DNA of 64,000 bases from NCBI GenBank assembly GCA_050302475.1, contig JBNLBF010000011.1:1-64000 (forward strand), in the 5' to 3' direction. Origin of the DNA: NORP23 sp050302475. Its GTDB lineage: Bacteria > Pseudomonadota > Alphaproteobacteria > Rhodobacterales > Rhodobacteraceae. The notes under the pieces are model-generated. The model ran no database searches, was not told the DNA's origin, and saw only the letters and a program-made list of their open reading frames with translations. Below, piece by piece: positions 8,833 through 17,338 of the stretch. The position numbers and the translations under genes are program-made. Each line of letters opens with the position of its first letter. Position 1 is the first letter of the stretch.

Positions 8833-10026
8833 ATGATTACGTTATCAAACTTTGAACAATCGCCTTGTGAAGGTGGGGTCGAGGTCAGTTGTAAAGCTGA
8901 CATCTCGGGTGAGGTTGAGCATATTGCTTTTCAAATTCGATGTGACGATGATTTAGCCGCGACACTCGCGCCAAAACCCGAGGCGTTTCTGATCGCGATG
9001 CTTCTGCCTGCGATGGAACGCGGGGAAGATATCCATGTTGACGGGCCGCTGGACGCTGAATTCCTCCATCGGGTAAACAAATATGCCATTAGCATCCTGG
9101 CAACAAAACTGGGTGATCTGACGGAAATTGCGGTGACAAGCCAGTCGCAGTTGGCCCGCAGACCGGATGATGGAGGCCGTGGTGCGCTGACGGGGATGAG
9201 CTGCGGCGTAGATTCGCTGCGAACGATGATGGTCTATGGTCCGGAGGGACAAAATCTTCCCGAAAAGTACCGGCTGAAATATCTGGGCGTCTATGATGTG
9301 GGGGCGTTTTACGATTCAGCGCTCCAATATCCGCGCGCATTGGAAAAGGCGCAGCGGGTCGCAGACCAAAGCGGGTGTCGGCTGTTTGGGGTCAGCGCTG
9401 ATTTTGGCAAATTATACCAAACCTCTTTCCCGATGAGCTGTACCATGCGCCATGTGGCTTGCTCGCTGTGTTTGACGGATTTCGTGTCGGCATATCTGGT
9501 ATCGTCGGCATACCCGTGGGATGTGATCGGCGTTGATCCCAGAGCCCCAACAGCGATGGAGGCGCTGGACCCGGTGCTGCTACCGATGCTGTCCAGCCCT
9601 CAGTTGGAGATGTTCTCGGCCTGCGCGGACGAAATGCGCGACTACAAAGTCGAAAACATCATCTCGAGTTCGCCTTTCCTGTCAGAAATCGACGTCTGCA
9701 CCCGGCCAACGGATAAACGGGACGTGCATAAAAATTGTGGGACCTGTCAGAAATGTGCGGATTTTCTGATTTTGTCAGAGTATCTGGGTGTGCTCGAAAA
9801 GGTCGCTCCGTATTTCAACATGGAGTCATATCGCCGTCGTAAATATCGGATATTTCAACGGATATTCACGGCACAGGTGGTCAATAAAAACCGCTTCCCC
9901 GGCTTTTTTCGTGATGAGGTCAAAGAACGAAATGTTCCGCGACCCTTTGGGGCGATATTTCTGGGCAAAGCGTATGGATATTGTCTGGTTCTACTGGACT
10001 GGCTGAGGATCAGAAAGCTCTTCTGA
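8833..10026 (+). CDS. PP-loop ATP-pyrophosphatase-like (adenine nucleotide alpha hydrolase) protein in glycan locus
   Basis: This 397-residue protein carries GMSCGVDSLRTM around residue 120, a variant of the SGGxDS PP-loop that binds ATP in QueC, GuaA and related ATP pyrophosphatases. A Cys cluster, NCGTCQKCA, near residue 300 recalls the zinc site of QueC. The first ~115 residues and the basic C terminus match nothing I recognise. PP-loop enzymes adenylate carboxylates or amides. Beside a pyruvyltransferase, it may modify an acidic sugar or its substituent, but this is inference. I cannot name the exact family. Confidence 0.55.
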   Translation: MITLSNFEQSPCEGGVEVSCKADISGEVEHIAFQIRCDDDLAATLAPKPEAFLIAMLLPAMERGEDIHVDGPLDAEFLHRVNKYAISILATKLGDLTEIAVTSQSQLARRPDDGGRGALTGMSCGVDSLRTMMVYGPEGQNLPEKYRLKYLGVYDVGAFYDSALQYPRALEKAQRVADQSGCRLFGVSADFGKLYQTSFPMSCTMRHVACSLCLTDFVSAYLVSSAYPWDVIGVDPRAPTAMEALDPVLLPMLSSPQLEMFSACADEMRDYKVENIISSSPFLSEIDVCTRPTDKRDVHKNCGTCQKCADFLILSEYLGVLEKVAPYFNMESYRRRKYRIFQRIFTAQVVNKNRFPGFFRDEVKERNVPRPFGAIFLGKAYGYCLVLLDWLRIRKLF

Positions 10027-10049
10027 GCCTGCGGCGAGGGCCCACGTCG

Positions 10050-11786
10050 TCAGATGTCGTAAGTTACCGTGCCGCGCGGCGGTTTCAGCAATTCCTGCAC
10101 GGCATTATGCTGATGCAGGAACACGCGACCGGTCAGTTCTTCCAGAAAATGCGAGCGTTTCAGGCGGTCCATCACCGGTCCTTTGACCTCGGACAGGTTG
10201 AAGCTGACGCCCATATCTTTGAGGTGCAGGTTCAGCGCCTCCAGTGATTCCAGCGCCGACATGTCGATTTCATTGACCGCGGGACACATCAGGATAACGT
10301 GACGGATCTCCGGATTGGCGGCGACCTCTTCCTGTAGCTTATCCTCCAGAAAACGGGCATTGGCGAAATAGAGGCTCTCATCCACGCGGAGCGTAAGGAT
10401 GGATTTGTAGGTGATCACGTCGTGGCGAAGAACGTTGCGGTAATGGTGCGTATCCGGCACCTGTCCTACAATCGCCATATGCGGGCGAGAGGTTTTGAAC
10501 AGGTGGATCAGGATCGACAGGGCAACGCCGGAGGTGACGCCGAGTTCAACCCCGAAACCCAGCGTCACAAGGATGGTTGCCAGCACGGCGATGAAATCCG
10601 CGCGGCTATATTCCCATGTTTTTCTGAGGATCGAGAAATCGACGAGCGATAGGACAGCCACAATAATGGTGGCTGCCAACGTCGCCTTTGGCAAAAAGAA
10701 AATCAGCGGGGTCAGCAGCAGGGACGCCAGCAGCAAGCCGATTGCGGTGAACGCTCCGGCGGCGGGGGTCTCGGCCCCGGCATCGAAATTCACAACCGAC
10801 CGCGCAAAGCCGCCGGTCACCGGATAGCCGCCGGTGAAAGCTGCACCGATATTGGCGGCACCAAGGCCGATCAGCTCTTGATCCGGTTTGATACGCTGGC
10901 GTTTCTTGGCCGCCAGCGTTTGAGCGACCGAAATTGATTCCACGAACCCGATGATGGAGATCAGGATGGCGGGCACCAGCAGGTCCTGCCACAGCGCCGG
11001 GTTCCAACTGGGGGAGGTGAGGGGCGGCAAGCCTTGCGGGACCTCGCCGACCACGGACACGCCTTTGTCCGTCAGAGACAGTGCCCAGGTGACCAGCGTT
11101 GTGACGGCGACGGCCAGAACTGGCCCGGCCTTGGTCAGGATATCCGCCAGCCGCGGCTTAACACCCAACCCCATCAGCGCCTTTTTCATGCCCTTGCGGA
11201 CCCAGAACAGGAAGGCGATGGCGGGAACACCAATCGCGAAAGTGGTCCAGTTGATTTGTCCCAAATGCTCGATCAGGGATATAACCAGCTCATAAAGATT
11301 ATGCCCTTCCGCCGGGACGCCCAGGATATGTTTCAGCTGACTGGTGGCGATGATCACGCCGGACGCGGTGATGAACCCAGCAATCACCGGATGCGACAGG
11401 AAATTCGCCAGAAACCCCAGCCGGAAGATGCCCAGCAGGACCAGAAATGCCCCGCTCATAAAGGCCAATGTCAGCGCAGCGGTCAGGTAATCGACCGTGC
11501 CTTGCCCGGCGATTTCGCCCACGGCGGCTGCCGTCATCAGGGATACAACCGCCACCGGTCCGACAGCCAGTGCGCGGCTGGTGCCAAAGATCGCATAAAG
11601 GATGATCGGTGCGATGGAGGCGTAGATCCCGACCTCTGCCGGAAGCCCTGCCAGCAAGGCATAGGCCAGCGATTGGGGGATCAGCATTATCGTGACGATC
11701 ACCGCCGCGATCAGATCGCTGGTGAATGTGTCGCGAGTATACTGACGCCCCCAAACTAGAACCGGAAAGATACGGGAAAGACGCAT
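10050..11786 (-). CDS. SulP-family anion (sulfate) transporter with STAS domain
   Basis: The 578-residue membrane protein begins with the SulP transmembrane core (DLIAAVIVTIMLIPQSLAYA, then GLPAEVGIYASI, then the FGTSRALAVGPVAV signature). It ends with a cytoplasmic STAS domain from about residue 440 (VDESLYFANARFLED, then VNEIDMSALESLEAL). It is the last gene of a minus-strand operon, 3 bases after the DUF442 gene and below the persulfide dioxygenase-like gene. This context suggests that it moves sulfate, sulfite or another sulfur oxyanion produced by sulfide detoxification. Other SulP proteins carry bicarbonate, so the substrate is inferred. Confidence 0.88.
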   Translation of the reverse strand: MRLSRIFPVLVWGRQYTRDTFTSDLIAAVIVTIMLIPQSLAYALLAGLPAEVGIYASIAPIILYAIFGTSRALAVGPVAVVSLMTAAAVGEIAGQGTVDYLTAALTLAFMSGAFLVLLGIFRLGFLANFLSHPVIAGFITASGVIIATSQLKHILGVPAEGHNLYELVISLIEHLGQINWTTFAIGVPAIAFLFWVRKGMKKALMGLGVKPRLADILTKAGPVLAVAVTTLVTWALSLTDKGVSVVGEVPQGLPPLTSPSWNPALWQDLLVPAILISIIGFVESISVAQTLAAKKRQRIKPDQELIGLGAANIGAAFTGGYPVTGGFARSVVNFDAGAETPAAGAFTAIGLLLASLLLTPLIFFLPKATLAATIIVAVLSLVDFSILRKTWEYSRADFIAVLATILVTLGFGVELGVTSGVALSILIHLFKTSRPHMAIVGQVPDTHHYRNVLRHDVITYKSILTLRVDESLYFANARFLEDKLQEEVAANPEIRHVILMCPAVNEIDMSALESLEALNLHLKDMGVSFNLSEVKGPVMDRLKRSHFLEELTGRVFLHQHNAVQELLKPPRGTVTYDI

Positions 11787-11789
11787 GGA

Positions 11790-12155
11790 TTATCCGAACA
11801 GTCGCTTAAAGAAGCCGCCACCCTCGCCGCGATTGGCGGCCTTGTAAAGCATGGTCGAGCGGTTGCCCGAGCGGCAATAAGCAAAAATCGGGCCTTCGAG
11901 CGTTTCCAGATATTCTTTCATCTTGGCAACATTGTCCGCATTCATCGGACCGTGACGTACAGGGATGTAGTAAGCTGCTATCCCCTCTTTCTTCGCGACC
12001 TTTTTGATTTGCGAGAAAATCGCCTGATTGGCGATCTCGCCATCGGGTAAGTTGCAGATGATATGTTTAAAGCCATTGCCGGCAAGGGTCTTGACGTCCT
12101 TGACGGTGATGGCCGGACCAACGGACAGCTGGTCCGACAGTTTACGTGCGTTCAT
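11790..12155 (-). CDS. DUF442 / TIGR01244-type sulfurtransferase-phosphatase-like protein
   Basis: The 121-residue protein belongs to the small rhodanese/dual-specificity-phosphatase-like DUF442 family. Its active-site loop is FAYCRSGNRST, with the conserved Cys, Gly and Arg-Ser. This domain is found fused to or next to persulfide dioxygenases and Blh proteins, where it is thought to pass sulfane sulfur. It lies 9 bases downstream of the dioxygenase-like gene and 3 bases upstream of sulP, all on the minus strand. Confidence 0.85.
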   Translation of the reverse strand: MNARKLSDQLSVGPAITVKDVKTLAGNGFKHIICNLPDGEIANQAIFSQIKKVAKKEGIAAYYIPVRHGPMNADNVAKMKEYLETLEGPIFAYCRSGNRSTMLYKAANRGEGGGFFKRLFG

Positions 12156-12164
12156 GATAAGACC

Positions 12165-13049
12165 TTACAGTGCGTTGACAGGGACTTTTAGCATCGGGTT
12201 GCCGTCTTCATCCTTCGGCACCTCTCCCGCGCGCATATTTACCTGAAGGGATGGAATGATCAGGGTTGGCATGCCCAACGTTGCATCGCGTTCTTCGCGC
12301 ATACGGATGAACTCTTCTTTGCTGGTGCCTTTGCCGACATGGATGTTGTGCTCTTTTTCGTCACCGACGGTGGTTTCCCATTCGATGTCGCGGCCATTGG
12401 GGCCGTAATCATGGCACATGAACAGGCGCATATCGTCGGGCAGAGCGAGCAGTTTTTGCATGCTGTCATAAAGCGTCGCCGCATCACCGCCCGGGAAATC
12501 GGCGCGGGCTGATCCGCCATCTGGCATGAACAGCGTGTCGCCAACAAAGGTCGCGTTGCCCATCACATGGGCCATACAGGCGGGCGTGTGACCAGGGGTA
12601 AAGATCGCCAGCGCGTCCATATTGCCGACCTTGTAAGTATCACCATCCTTGAACAGGCGGTCGAATTGCGAGCCGTCACGCTGGAATTCGGTCCCTTCGT
12701 TGAAGACTTTGCCAAACGTGTCCTGCACGATCAGGATGTTTTCGCCGATCCCGATTTTGCCCCCCAGCTTCTGCTGGATGTATGGGGCGGCCGACAGGTG
12801 GTCGGCATGGACATGGGTTTCGATGATCCATTCCAGTTTCAGGTCATTGTCCTGAATGTATTTGATGATCGCATCGGCATGATCATAGGTGATCCGCCCG
12901 GCGGCATAATCAATATCCATGACACTATCGACAACCGCGCAAGCATTGCTGCTCGGGTCTTTGACGACATAGCTGATGGTATTGGTGGCCGGGTCGAAGA
13001 AGGCTTCGACATCAGGGGTTGTGCCCATATCGACGGGATAGTTGCTCAT
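12165..13049 (-). CDS. blh: MBL-fold persulfide dioxygenase-like protein (Blh type)
   Basis: The 294-residue hydrolase-fold protein has an intact metal site: THVHADH, then PGHTPACMAHV, FVGDTLF and MCHDYGP. This is the pattern of persulfide dioxygenases (ETHE1/Blh), which oxidise glutathione persulfide to sulfite. The start at 13049 follows GGAG six bases upstream; the frame continues back to 13100 without support and through the promoter region. It is the first gene of the blh-DUF442-sulP operon. An SqrR/BigR-type operator lies about 55 bases upstream, so expression probably rises with sulfide. Confidence 0.87.
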   Translation of the reverse strand: MSNYPVDMGTTPDVEAFFDPATNTISYVVKDPSSNACAVVDSVMDIDYAAGRITYDHADAIIKYIQDNDLKLEWIIETHVHADHLSAAPYIQQKLGGKIGIGENILIVQDTFGKVFNEGTEFQRDGSQFDRLFKDGDTYKVGNMDALAIFTPGHTPACMAHVMGNATFVGDTLFMPDGGSARADFPGGDAATLYDSMQKLLALPDDMRLFMCHDYGPNGRDIEWETTVGDEKEHNIHVGKGTSKEEFIRMREERDATLGMPTLIIPSLQVNMRAGEVPKDEDGNPMLKVPVNAL

Positions 13050-13103
13050 GGAAATCTCCGCAGTTGTAATTCGATTGAGTCGGATATATATAAGCCACAA
13101 CTA

Positions 13104-13123
13104 ATATTCAAGTATGAGAATAT
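13104..13123. promoter_or_regulatory. SqrR/BigR-type operator
   Basis: The arms ATATTC and GAATAT form a perfect inverted repeat around an 8-base spacer. This gives the ATTC-N8-GAAT core reported for the sulfide-responsive repressor SqrR. It sits between the divergent regulator and blh genes and covers the proposed ATG of the regulator at 13114, so it could repress both directions. Confidence 0.75.
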
Positions 13124-13428
13124 ATAAAATGCAAATAGGCGAACTGGAACCGAATATTGATCGCGCCGCGAACCTGATGGCGATGATGTCCGCCCCTCAC
13201 AGGCTGGAGATATTATGTATCCTGTCAGAAGGCGAGCAAAGCGTCGTCAAGCTGGCGAACCGGCTGGGCCTGTCGCAGCCCGCCATGTCACATCATCTGA
13301 AAAAGCTGAAACTGGCCGGACTGGTGGATACCCGCCGCGACGGGCAGATGATCTTTTACGGTCTGAAAGGGGAGGAGGCGGCTGCGATCCTCGACGTGCT
13401 GCACAATCTCTATTGCAAAACGGCTTAG
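13114..13428 (+). CDS. ArsR-family sulfide/persulfide-sensing repressor (SqrR/BigR type)
   Basis: This 104-residue winged-helix repressor has the ArsR DNA-recognition segment LGLSQPAMSHHLKKLKLAGL. Two cysteines, C35 in LEILCIL and C101 in LYCKTA, are 66 residues apart. That is the same spacing as the C41/C107 pair of SqrR and the matching pair of BigR, which form a tetrasulfide or disulfide link on sulfide exposure. The divergent blh operon and the operator fit this role. The start at 13114 overlaps the operator, so ATG 13129 is a reasonable alternative. The 3' end overlaps the convergent MFS gene by 4 bases. Confidence 0.88.
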   Translation: MRIYKMQIGELEPNIDRAANLMAMMSAPHRLEILCILSEGEQSVVKLANRLGLSQPAMSHHLKKLKLAGLVDTRRDGQMIFYGLKGEEAAAILDVLHNLYCKTA

Positions 13429-14645
13429 CTGCCCTCGTTAAACAAACGACCCTTTTCGGCGATAAGCACACAGCAGATCGCTAGGGCGCCCATAACCAGA
13501 TAACCAGCCGCGATAGGTTGCAATGTCCCGTCGAACATGCGCCCGATAAACAGGCCAAGAAGCGCGCCGCCAACCGTCTGGACGAAACCGAAAACTGACG
13601 AGGCTGTGCCCGCAACAGCGCCGAGCGGTTCCATCGACAGGGAGTTCATATTGGACGCTGCCCAGCCAAACCCCAGCATGATCACACTGAGCAGCGCATA
13701 GAACAGGAAGAACGGGACCGGACCGTTGAGGGTGACCAGAAACCAGATCAGGCTGAAACCGGTGAACACAAGCAATGCCCCGTGCGACAGTCGTCGCATC
13801 CCGACCTTCTGCACCACGCGGGAGTTCAGATAGGACGCCGCCGACATGAACCCGGCCATGACGGCGAAGGCGAGCGGGAACCAGACGCCGAGACCGTAGA
13901 TCCCCACATAAACCTGCTGCGCGGCATTGATGAATCCGAATAGACCACCGAACAGGAACGTCCCGGCCATTGCATACGATATCGCGACGCGGTTGGTGAA
14001 CACGATGATGAACCCCTCGGACACCGCTTTGAAGGTCAGGGGGCGACGGTTTTCCTCTTTCAGGGTTTCCGGCAGTCGCAGGAAAACCCACGTGGAAATG
14101 ACGAGGGCAAGGCCGCTCATGAACAGGAAAATGGTCCACCACGGGCCAGTCAGCAGCAAAAGCTGTCCGATCCCCGGCGCAATAATCGGCATGACCATAA
14201 ACACCATGAAGACCAGCGACATGATCTCGGCCATGTCTCGTCCGGCATAGAGGTCGCGCACGACCGATTGGGCGATTACCCGGGTGCCCGCTGCCCCTGC
14301 GCCCTGCACGAACCGCAGGAACAGCAAAACGCCGAAGCTGGGGGCGAAAATGGCCAGAAATGCAGCTGCGACATAGAAAACCAGCCCGATCAGCAAAGGC
14401 GTCCGCCGCCCGAACCTGTCTGACAGGGGACCAAACAGCAGCTGCGTCACGCCGAATCCAAACATGTAGAAGGACAGCACAAGCTGCCGGTCGTTTTCTG
14501 CGGTAACTCCCAGAGCTTCACCCATATAGGGCAGGGCGGGCAGCATCACGTCGATGGCCAGCGCGTTCAACGCCATCAGCCCGGCGATAAGGGCAATGAA
14601 TTCCGTCCGCGCGGGCGCACGACGGGCGATTTGAGTATCTGTCAT
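13425..14645 (-). CDS. MFS multidrug efflux transporter (Bcr/CflA family)
   Basis: The 406-residue, 12-helix transporter has the DHA1 signatures: DVMLPALPYMGEALG in helix 1, the loop GPLSDRFGRRTPLL after helix 2, and RFVQGAGAAGTRVIAQSVVRDL in helix 4-5. These place it in the Bcr/CflA drug-efflux branch. AGGA lies about eight bases upstream of the ATG. Its end overlaps the convergent ArsR-family gene by 4 bases, and no operon partner is evident. The substrate is not predictable. Confidence 0.88.
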   Translation of the reverse strand: MTDTQIARRAPARTEFIALIAGLMALNALAIDVMLPALPYMGEALGVTAENDRQLVLSFYMFGFGVTQLLFGPLSDRFGRRTPLLIGLVFYVAAAFLAIFAPSFGVLLFLRFVQGAGAAGTRVIAQSVVRDLYAGRDMAEIMSLVFMVFMVMPIIAPGIGQLLLLTGPWWTIFLFMSGLALVISTWVFLRLPETLKEENRRPLTFKAVSEGFIIVFTNRVAISYAMAGTFLFGGLFGFINAAQQVYVGIYGLGVWFPLAFAVMAGFMSAASYLNSRVVQKVGMRRLSHGALLVFTGFSLIWFLVTLNGPVPFFLFYALLSVIMLGFGWAASNMNSLSMEPLGAVAGTASSVFGFVQTVGGALLGLFIGRMFDGTLQPIAAGYLVMGALAICCVLIAEKGRLFNEGS

Positions 14646-14718
14646 GAGACGTCCTGAAAAGCCGGGAATCCCGGAGAGTCCCTGCCGAGTTAATCAGGCG
14701 TTTCGAAAAGGTTCAAGG

Positions 14719-16074
14719 TCAGATGGCAACGGAATGTTTAGCGGCGGAAGAATGGTAAATGTCCAGCTCGCTCGCCAATATCCGGATCATCGGAAACCCG
14801 GCCTCGTTAACGGAAAGGCGGTCGCCATCATAGTCCACGAATTCCGGATAGTCGAACTGCAGCGCCTCCAGATCGGGTGTCAGGATGGAAACGCGATCGC
14901 CGAATTCATCCCTTAGCGCTGATATGTCGATAAACAGATCGCACATCAGCATTTCGATCGCGCGGGCACGGATTTTATCCTCAACCGACAGCGAATAGCC
15001 TCGCGCCGCTGCCCAGTTTCCATTCAGGATTTCGGCCGTGTAAGCGTTGGTTGTTGCGCGGTTCTGGACGTATCCTTGCGGGAATTTCGAAATTGAAGAC
15101 GCCCCCATGCCAATCAGCGCATCGCAAGTATCGTCCGTATAGCCCTGAAAATTCCGCCGCAATCTGCCGTCAGCCGCCGCGATGGCCAGCGAGTCATCGG
15201 GCTTGGCAAAGTGATCAATACCAAGCGCGGTATAACCCGCGTCTTTGAACGCGTCACTGGCCTGATTGAACAGGTCAAACCGGGCCAGCGGTTGGGGCAG
15301 CGACGAATCCGGGATCATTTTCTGCCGTTTCGCCATCCATGGCACATGCGCGTAGCCAAACAGGGCTATCCGGTCCGGCGCGAGCTCCAGCACTTTGGCG
15401 ATGGTTGCGTCCAGCGACTCCTCGGTCTGATAGGGTAGTCCGTAGACGATATCTGTATTAACCGATTGCACGCCAAGTTCGCGCAAACGGGTGATCACCT
15501 TTTCGGTGACCTCATAACTTTGATCGCGACCGATGGCTTTTTGCACCTGAAGGTTAAAATCCTGAATGCCGATGCTGGCACGGTTCATGCCCACTTCCGC
15601 CATCGCCGCCAGTTTGGCGTCATCAACGGTGGCGGGATCAATCTCGATCGAGAATTCCATGTCATCTTCAAACGGTGCCACTGCACGCAAGGCGGTCGTT
15701 AACCGTTGAATTGACTGGGGCGGCAGGATCGTTGGAGAGCCGCCGCCCCAGTGTAGCCGAGCAATCGTAACCCCGTCTGGTAGTGTCCGGGCCAGATGGG
15801 CGATCTCGGTTTCCATTGTGTCGAGGTAGGCCTCTACGGGAGAGAGGGTTTTAACGCCTTGTGTCCGGCAGGCGCAAAACCAGCAGAGCCGCTCGCAAAA
15901 TGGTATATGAACATACAAGGACAGCTTCATGCCGGGCTGGAGAGCACGCACCCAAGATTCGAAAATCTTTCCGTTCACACCCTCGTGGAAATACGGGGCC
16001 GTCGGATAGCTTGTGTAGCGGGGCACGTTTCTAGAGAAAAGCCCGGCTTTCCTGAGGTTGTCCAAGTTGCTCAT
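14719..16074 (-). CDS. hemN: Oxygen-independent coproporphyrinogen III oxidase
   Basis: This radical-SAM enzyme converts coproporphyrinogen III to protoporphyrinogen IX for haem synthesis without oxygen. With the start at 16074 it has 451 residues. The 4Fe-4S motif is C60-x3-C64-x2-C67 (HIPFCERLCWFCACR). N-terminal VPRYTSYPTAPYF and the later LHWGGGSPTIL and SIGIQDFN segments are diagnostic. The frame continues upstream to 16290, but that part would run over the FNR box and antisense to fnrL. It is divergent from fnrL, and the shared FNR box predicts low-oxygen induction. Confidence 0.94.
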   Translation of the reverse strand: MSNLDNLRKAGLFSRNVPRYTSYPTAPYFHEGVNGKIFESWVRALQPGMKLSLYVHIPFCERLCWFCACRTQGVKTLSPVEAYLDTMETEIAHLARTLPDGVTIARLHWGGGSPTILPPQSIQRLTTALRAVAPFEDDMEFSIEIDPATVDDAKLAAMAEVGMNRASIGIQDFNLQVQKAIGRDQSYEVTEKVITRLRELGVQSVNTDIVYGLPYQTEESLDATIAKVLELAPDRIALFGYAHVPWMAKRQKMIPDSSLPQPLARFDLFNQASDAFKDAGYTALGIDHFAKPDDSLAIAAADGRLRRNFQGYTDDTCDALIGMGASSISKFPQGYVQNRATTNAYTAEILNGNWAAARGYSLSVEDKIRARAIEMLMCDLFIDISALRDEFGDRVSILTPDLEALQFDYPEFVDYDGDRLSVNEAGFPMIRILASELDIYHSSAAKHSVAI

Positions 16075-16108
16075 TGAGGCAGATAGGCGCAGGTATGTCG
16101 ATCTGACC

Positions 16109-16122
16109 TTGATCGAGATCAA
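16109..16122. promoter_or_regulatory. FNR/FnrL box between hemN and fnrL
   Basis: TTGAT-CGAG-ATCAA is a perfect match to the FNR consensus TTGAT-N4-ATCAA. It lies 35 bases from the hemN start and 38 bases from the fnrL start, so it can serve both divergent genes, including fnrL autoregulation. Confidence 0.88.
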
Positions 16123-16159
16123 ATATCTGTAGATATTGCCCGTGTGTCCGGAGGCTGAG

Positions 16160-16909
16160 ATGAATCTCGCTACTAAAATCACAGAAACGAACATGCGCTG
16201 CGGCGAGTGCCCTATTCGGCATCGCGCGGTCTGTGCGTATTGCGAAGCGCCGGAGCTGGTGAAGCTGGACGCCATCAAGGCATATCGCACCTACAAAGCC
16301 GGTGAAACGATCACATGGGCCGGCGAACGCAGCGATATGATCGGATCTGTTGTATCCGGTGTGGCCAGCCTGTCGCGCACGTTGGCAGACGGTCGGCGCC
16401 AGATGGTCGGATTGCTGCTGCCGTCAGATTTTGTTGGACGCCCGGGGCGGGATAGCTCGCCTTATGATGTTGTTGCGGCAAATGAAGTGATGATGTGTCA
16501 GTTCCGTAAAAAAGAGTTCGAGAATCTGGTGAAATCCACCCCGGCGCTGGAACGCCGGTTGCTGGATATGACACTGGACGAATTGGATTCGGCCCGCGAA
16601 TGGATGTTGCTGCTGGGTCGCAAAACGGCGCGCGAGAAAATCGCCAGCCTGCTGGCCATCATCGCGCGGCGCACCGCTGTGTTGGAACGCAAGGATGTTG
16701 TGGACGGTCTGCAATTCGCGCTGCCACTAACGCGCGAGGCTATGGCTGACTACCTCGGCCTGACCATCGAAACCGTCAGCCGCCAGATTTCTGCTCTGAA
16801 AAAGGAGGGGGTCATCCACCTGATCGATTCCCGTAAAGTCCGGGTCCCCGATTTCGCCGTTCTGCTGGACGAAGCAGGGGACGATTCAGACGGGGGGATG
16901 CCCTACTGA
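16160..16909 (+). CDS. fnrL: Crp/Fnr-family oxygen-sensing regulator FnrL
   Basis: The 249-residue activator has cysteines at 14, 17, 25 and 113 (MRCGECPIRHRAVC, then VMMCQFRKK). This is the set that holds the oxygen-labile 4Fe-4S cluster in Rhodobacter FnrL. A cyclic-nucleotide-binding fold follows, then a DNA-recognition helix in LGLTIETVSRQISALKKEG, whose ETVSR contacts TTGAT sites. GGAGG upstream fixes the ATG at 16160. It should control hemN, ccoNOQP and ccoG, all of which have matching boxes here. The stop overlaps the next gene's ATG. Confidence 0.96.
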   Translation: MNLATKITETNMRCGECPIRHRAVCAYCEAPELVKLDAIKAYRTYKAGETITWAGERSDMIGSVVSGVASLSRTLADGRRQMVGLLLPSDFVGRPGRDSSPYDVVAANEVMMCQFRKKEFENLVKSTPALERRLLDMTLDELDSAREWMLLLGRKTAREKIASLLAIIARRTAVLERKDVVDGLQFALPLTREAMADYLGLTIETVSRQISALKKEGVIHLIDSRKVRVPDFAVLLDEAGDDSDGGMPY

Positions 16910-17205
16910 TGGCGACGGACGACAAGATCGAAGTCGAAAATATCAATACACCCGGAAAGGTGACGCGGGTGGATCGCGCCAAATATGTCGCAATGAAGAC
17001 TGCTTTGTTGGCTGTTTTACCCCTTGGCGCGCCGGGCCTGACCGTCGCTACTGCAAAAGATGCCCTGAAACCGGCATTACCCGATGACCTTTTCCCGGGT
17101 GGCGCAACATCAGGGTGGTGGTTGAAATGCGTTCAGCTCGACCTTGAGGCCAAGGGGATTATCGCCCGGGAAGACACCAAACCCCTCCGCATTCACCGTA
17201 AATGA
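16909..17205 (+). CDS. Small conserved protein coupled to fnrL (DUF6958-like)
   Basis: The 98-residue protein begins within the fnrL stop codon (TGATG), so the two are translationally coupled. It has no signal peptide or membrane segment. The segments INTPGKVTRVDRAKYVAMK and TSGWWLKCVQLDLEAKG resemble a small family I recall as DUF6958; the C-terminal part could be a compact winged-helix-like fold. No function is known. Coupling to fnrL suggests a part in the oxygen response, but that is inference. Confidence 0.65.
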   Translation: MATDDKIEVENINTPGKVTRVDRAKYVAMKTALLAVLPLGAPGLTVATAKDALKPALPDDLFPGGATSGWWLKCVQLDLEAKGIIAREDTKPLRIHRK

Positions 17206-17239
17206 TTTACCTTAAAAATTTACAATTGCCCGGCGTAAA

Positions 17240-17253
17240 TTGACACAGATCAA
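17240..17253. promoter_or_regulatory. FNR/FnrL box upstream of ccoN
   Basis: TTGAC-ACAG-ATCAA fits TTGAY-N4-RTCAA. It ends 85 bases before the ccoN ATG, a spacing suited to an activator site near -41.5 of the cbb3 oxidase promoter. Confidence 0.85.
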
Positions 17254-17338
17254 AACGCTGCTTTAGAGACTCATACATAAGAGCATTATCCAATATGGGG
17301 GGAGTCTGACTCTGCCCGCTCAAATGAAAGAGGGACAC

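Noticed and set aside
7546..10026. A genomic island integrated at tRNA-Thr
   Set aside because: No integrase gene and no repeat of the tRNA 3' end were found downstream in this window.
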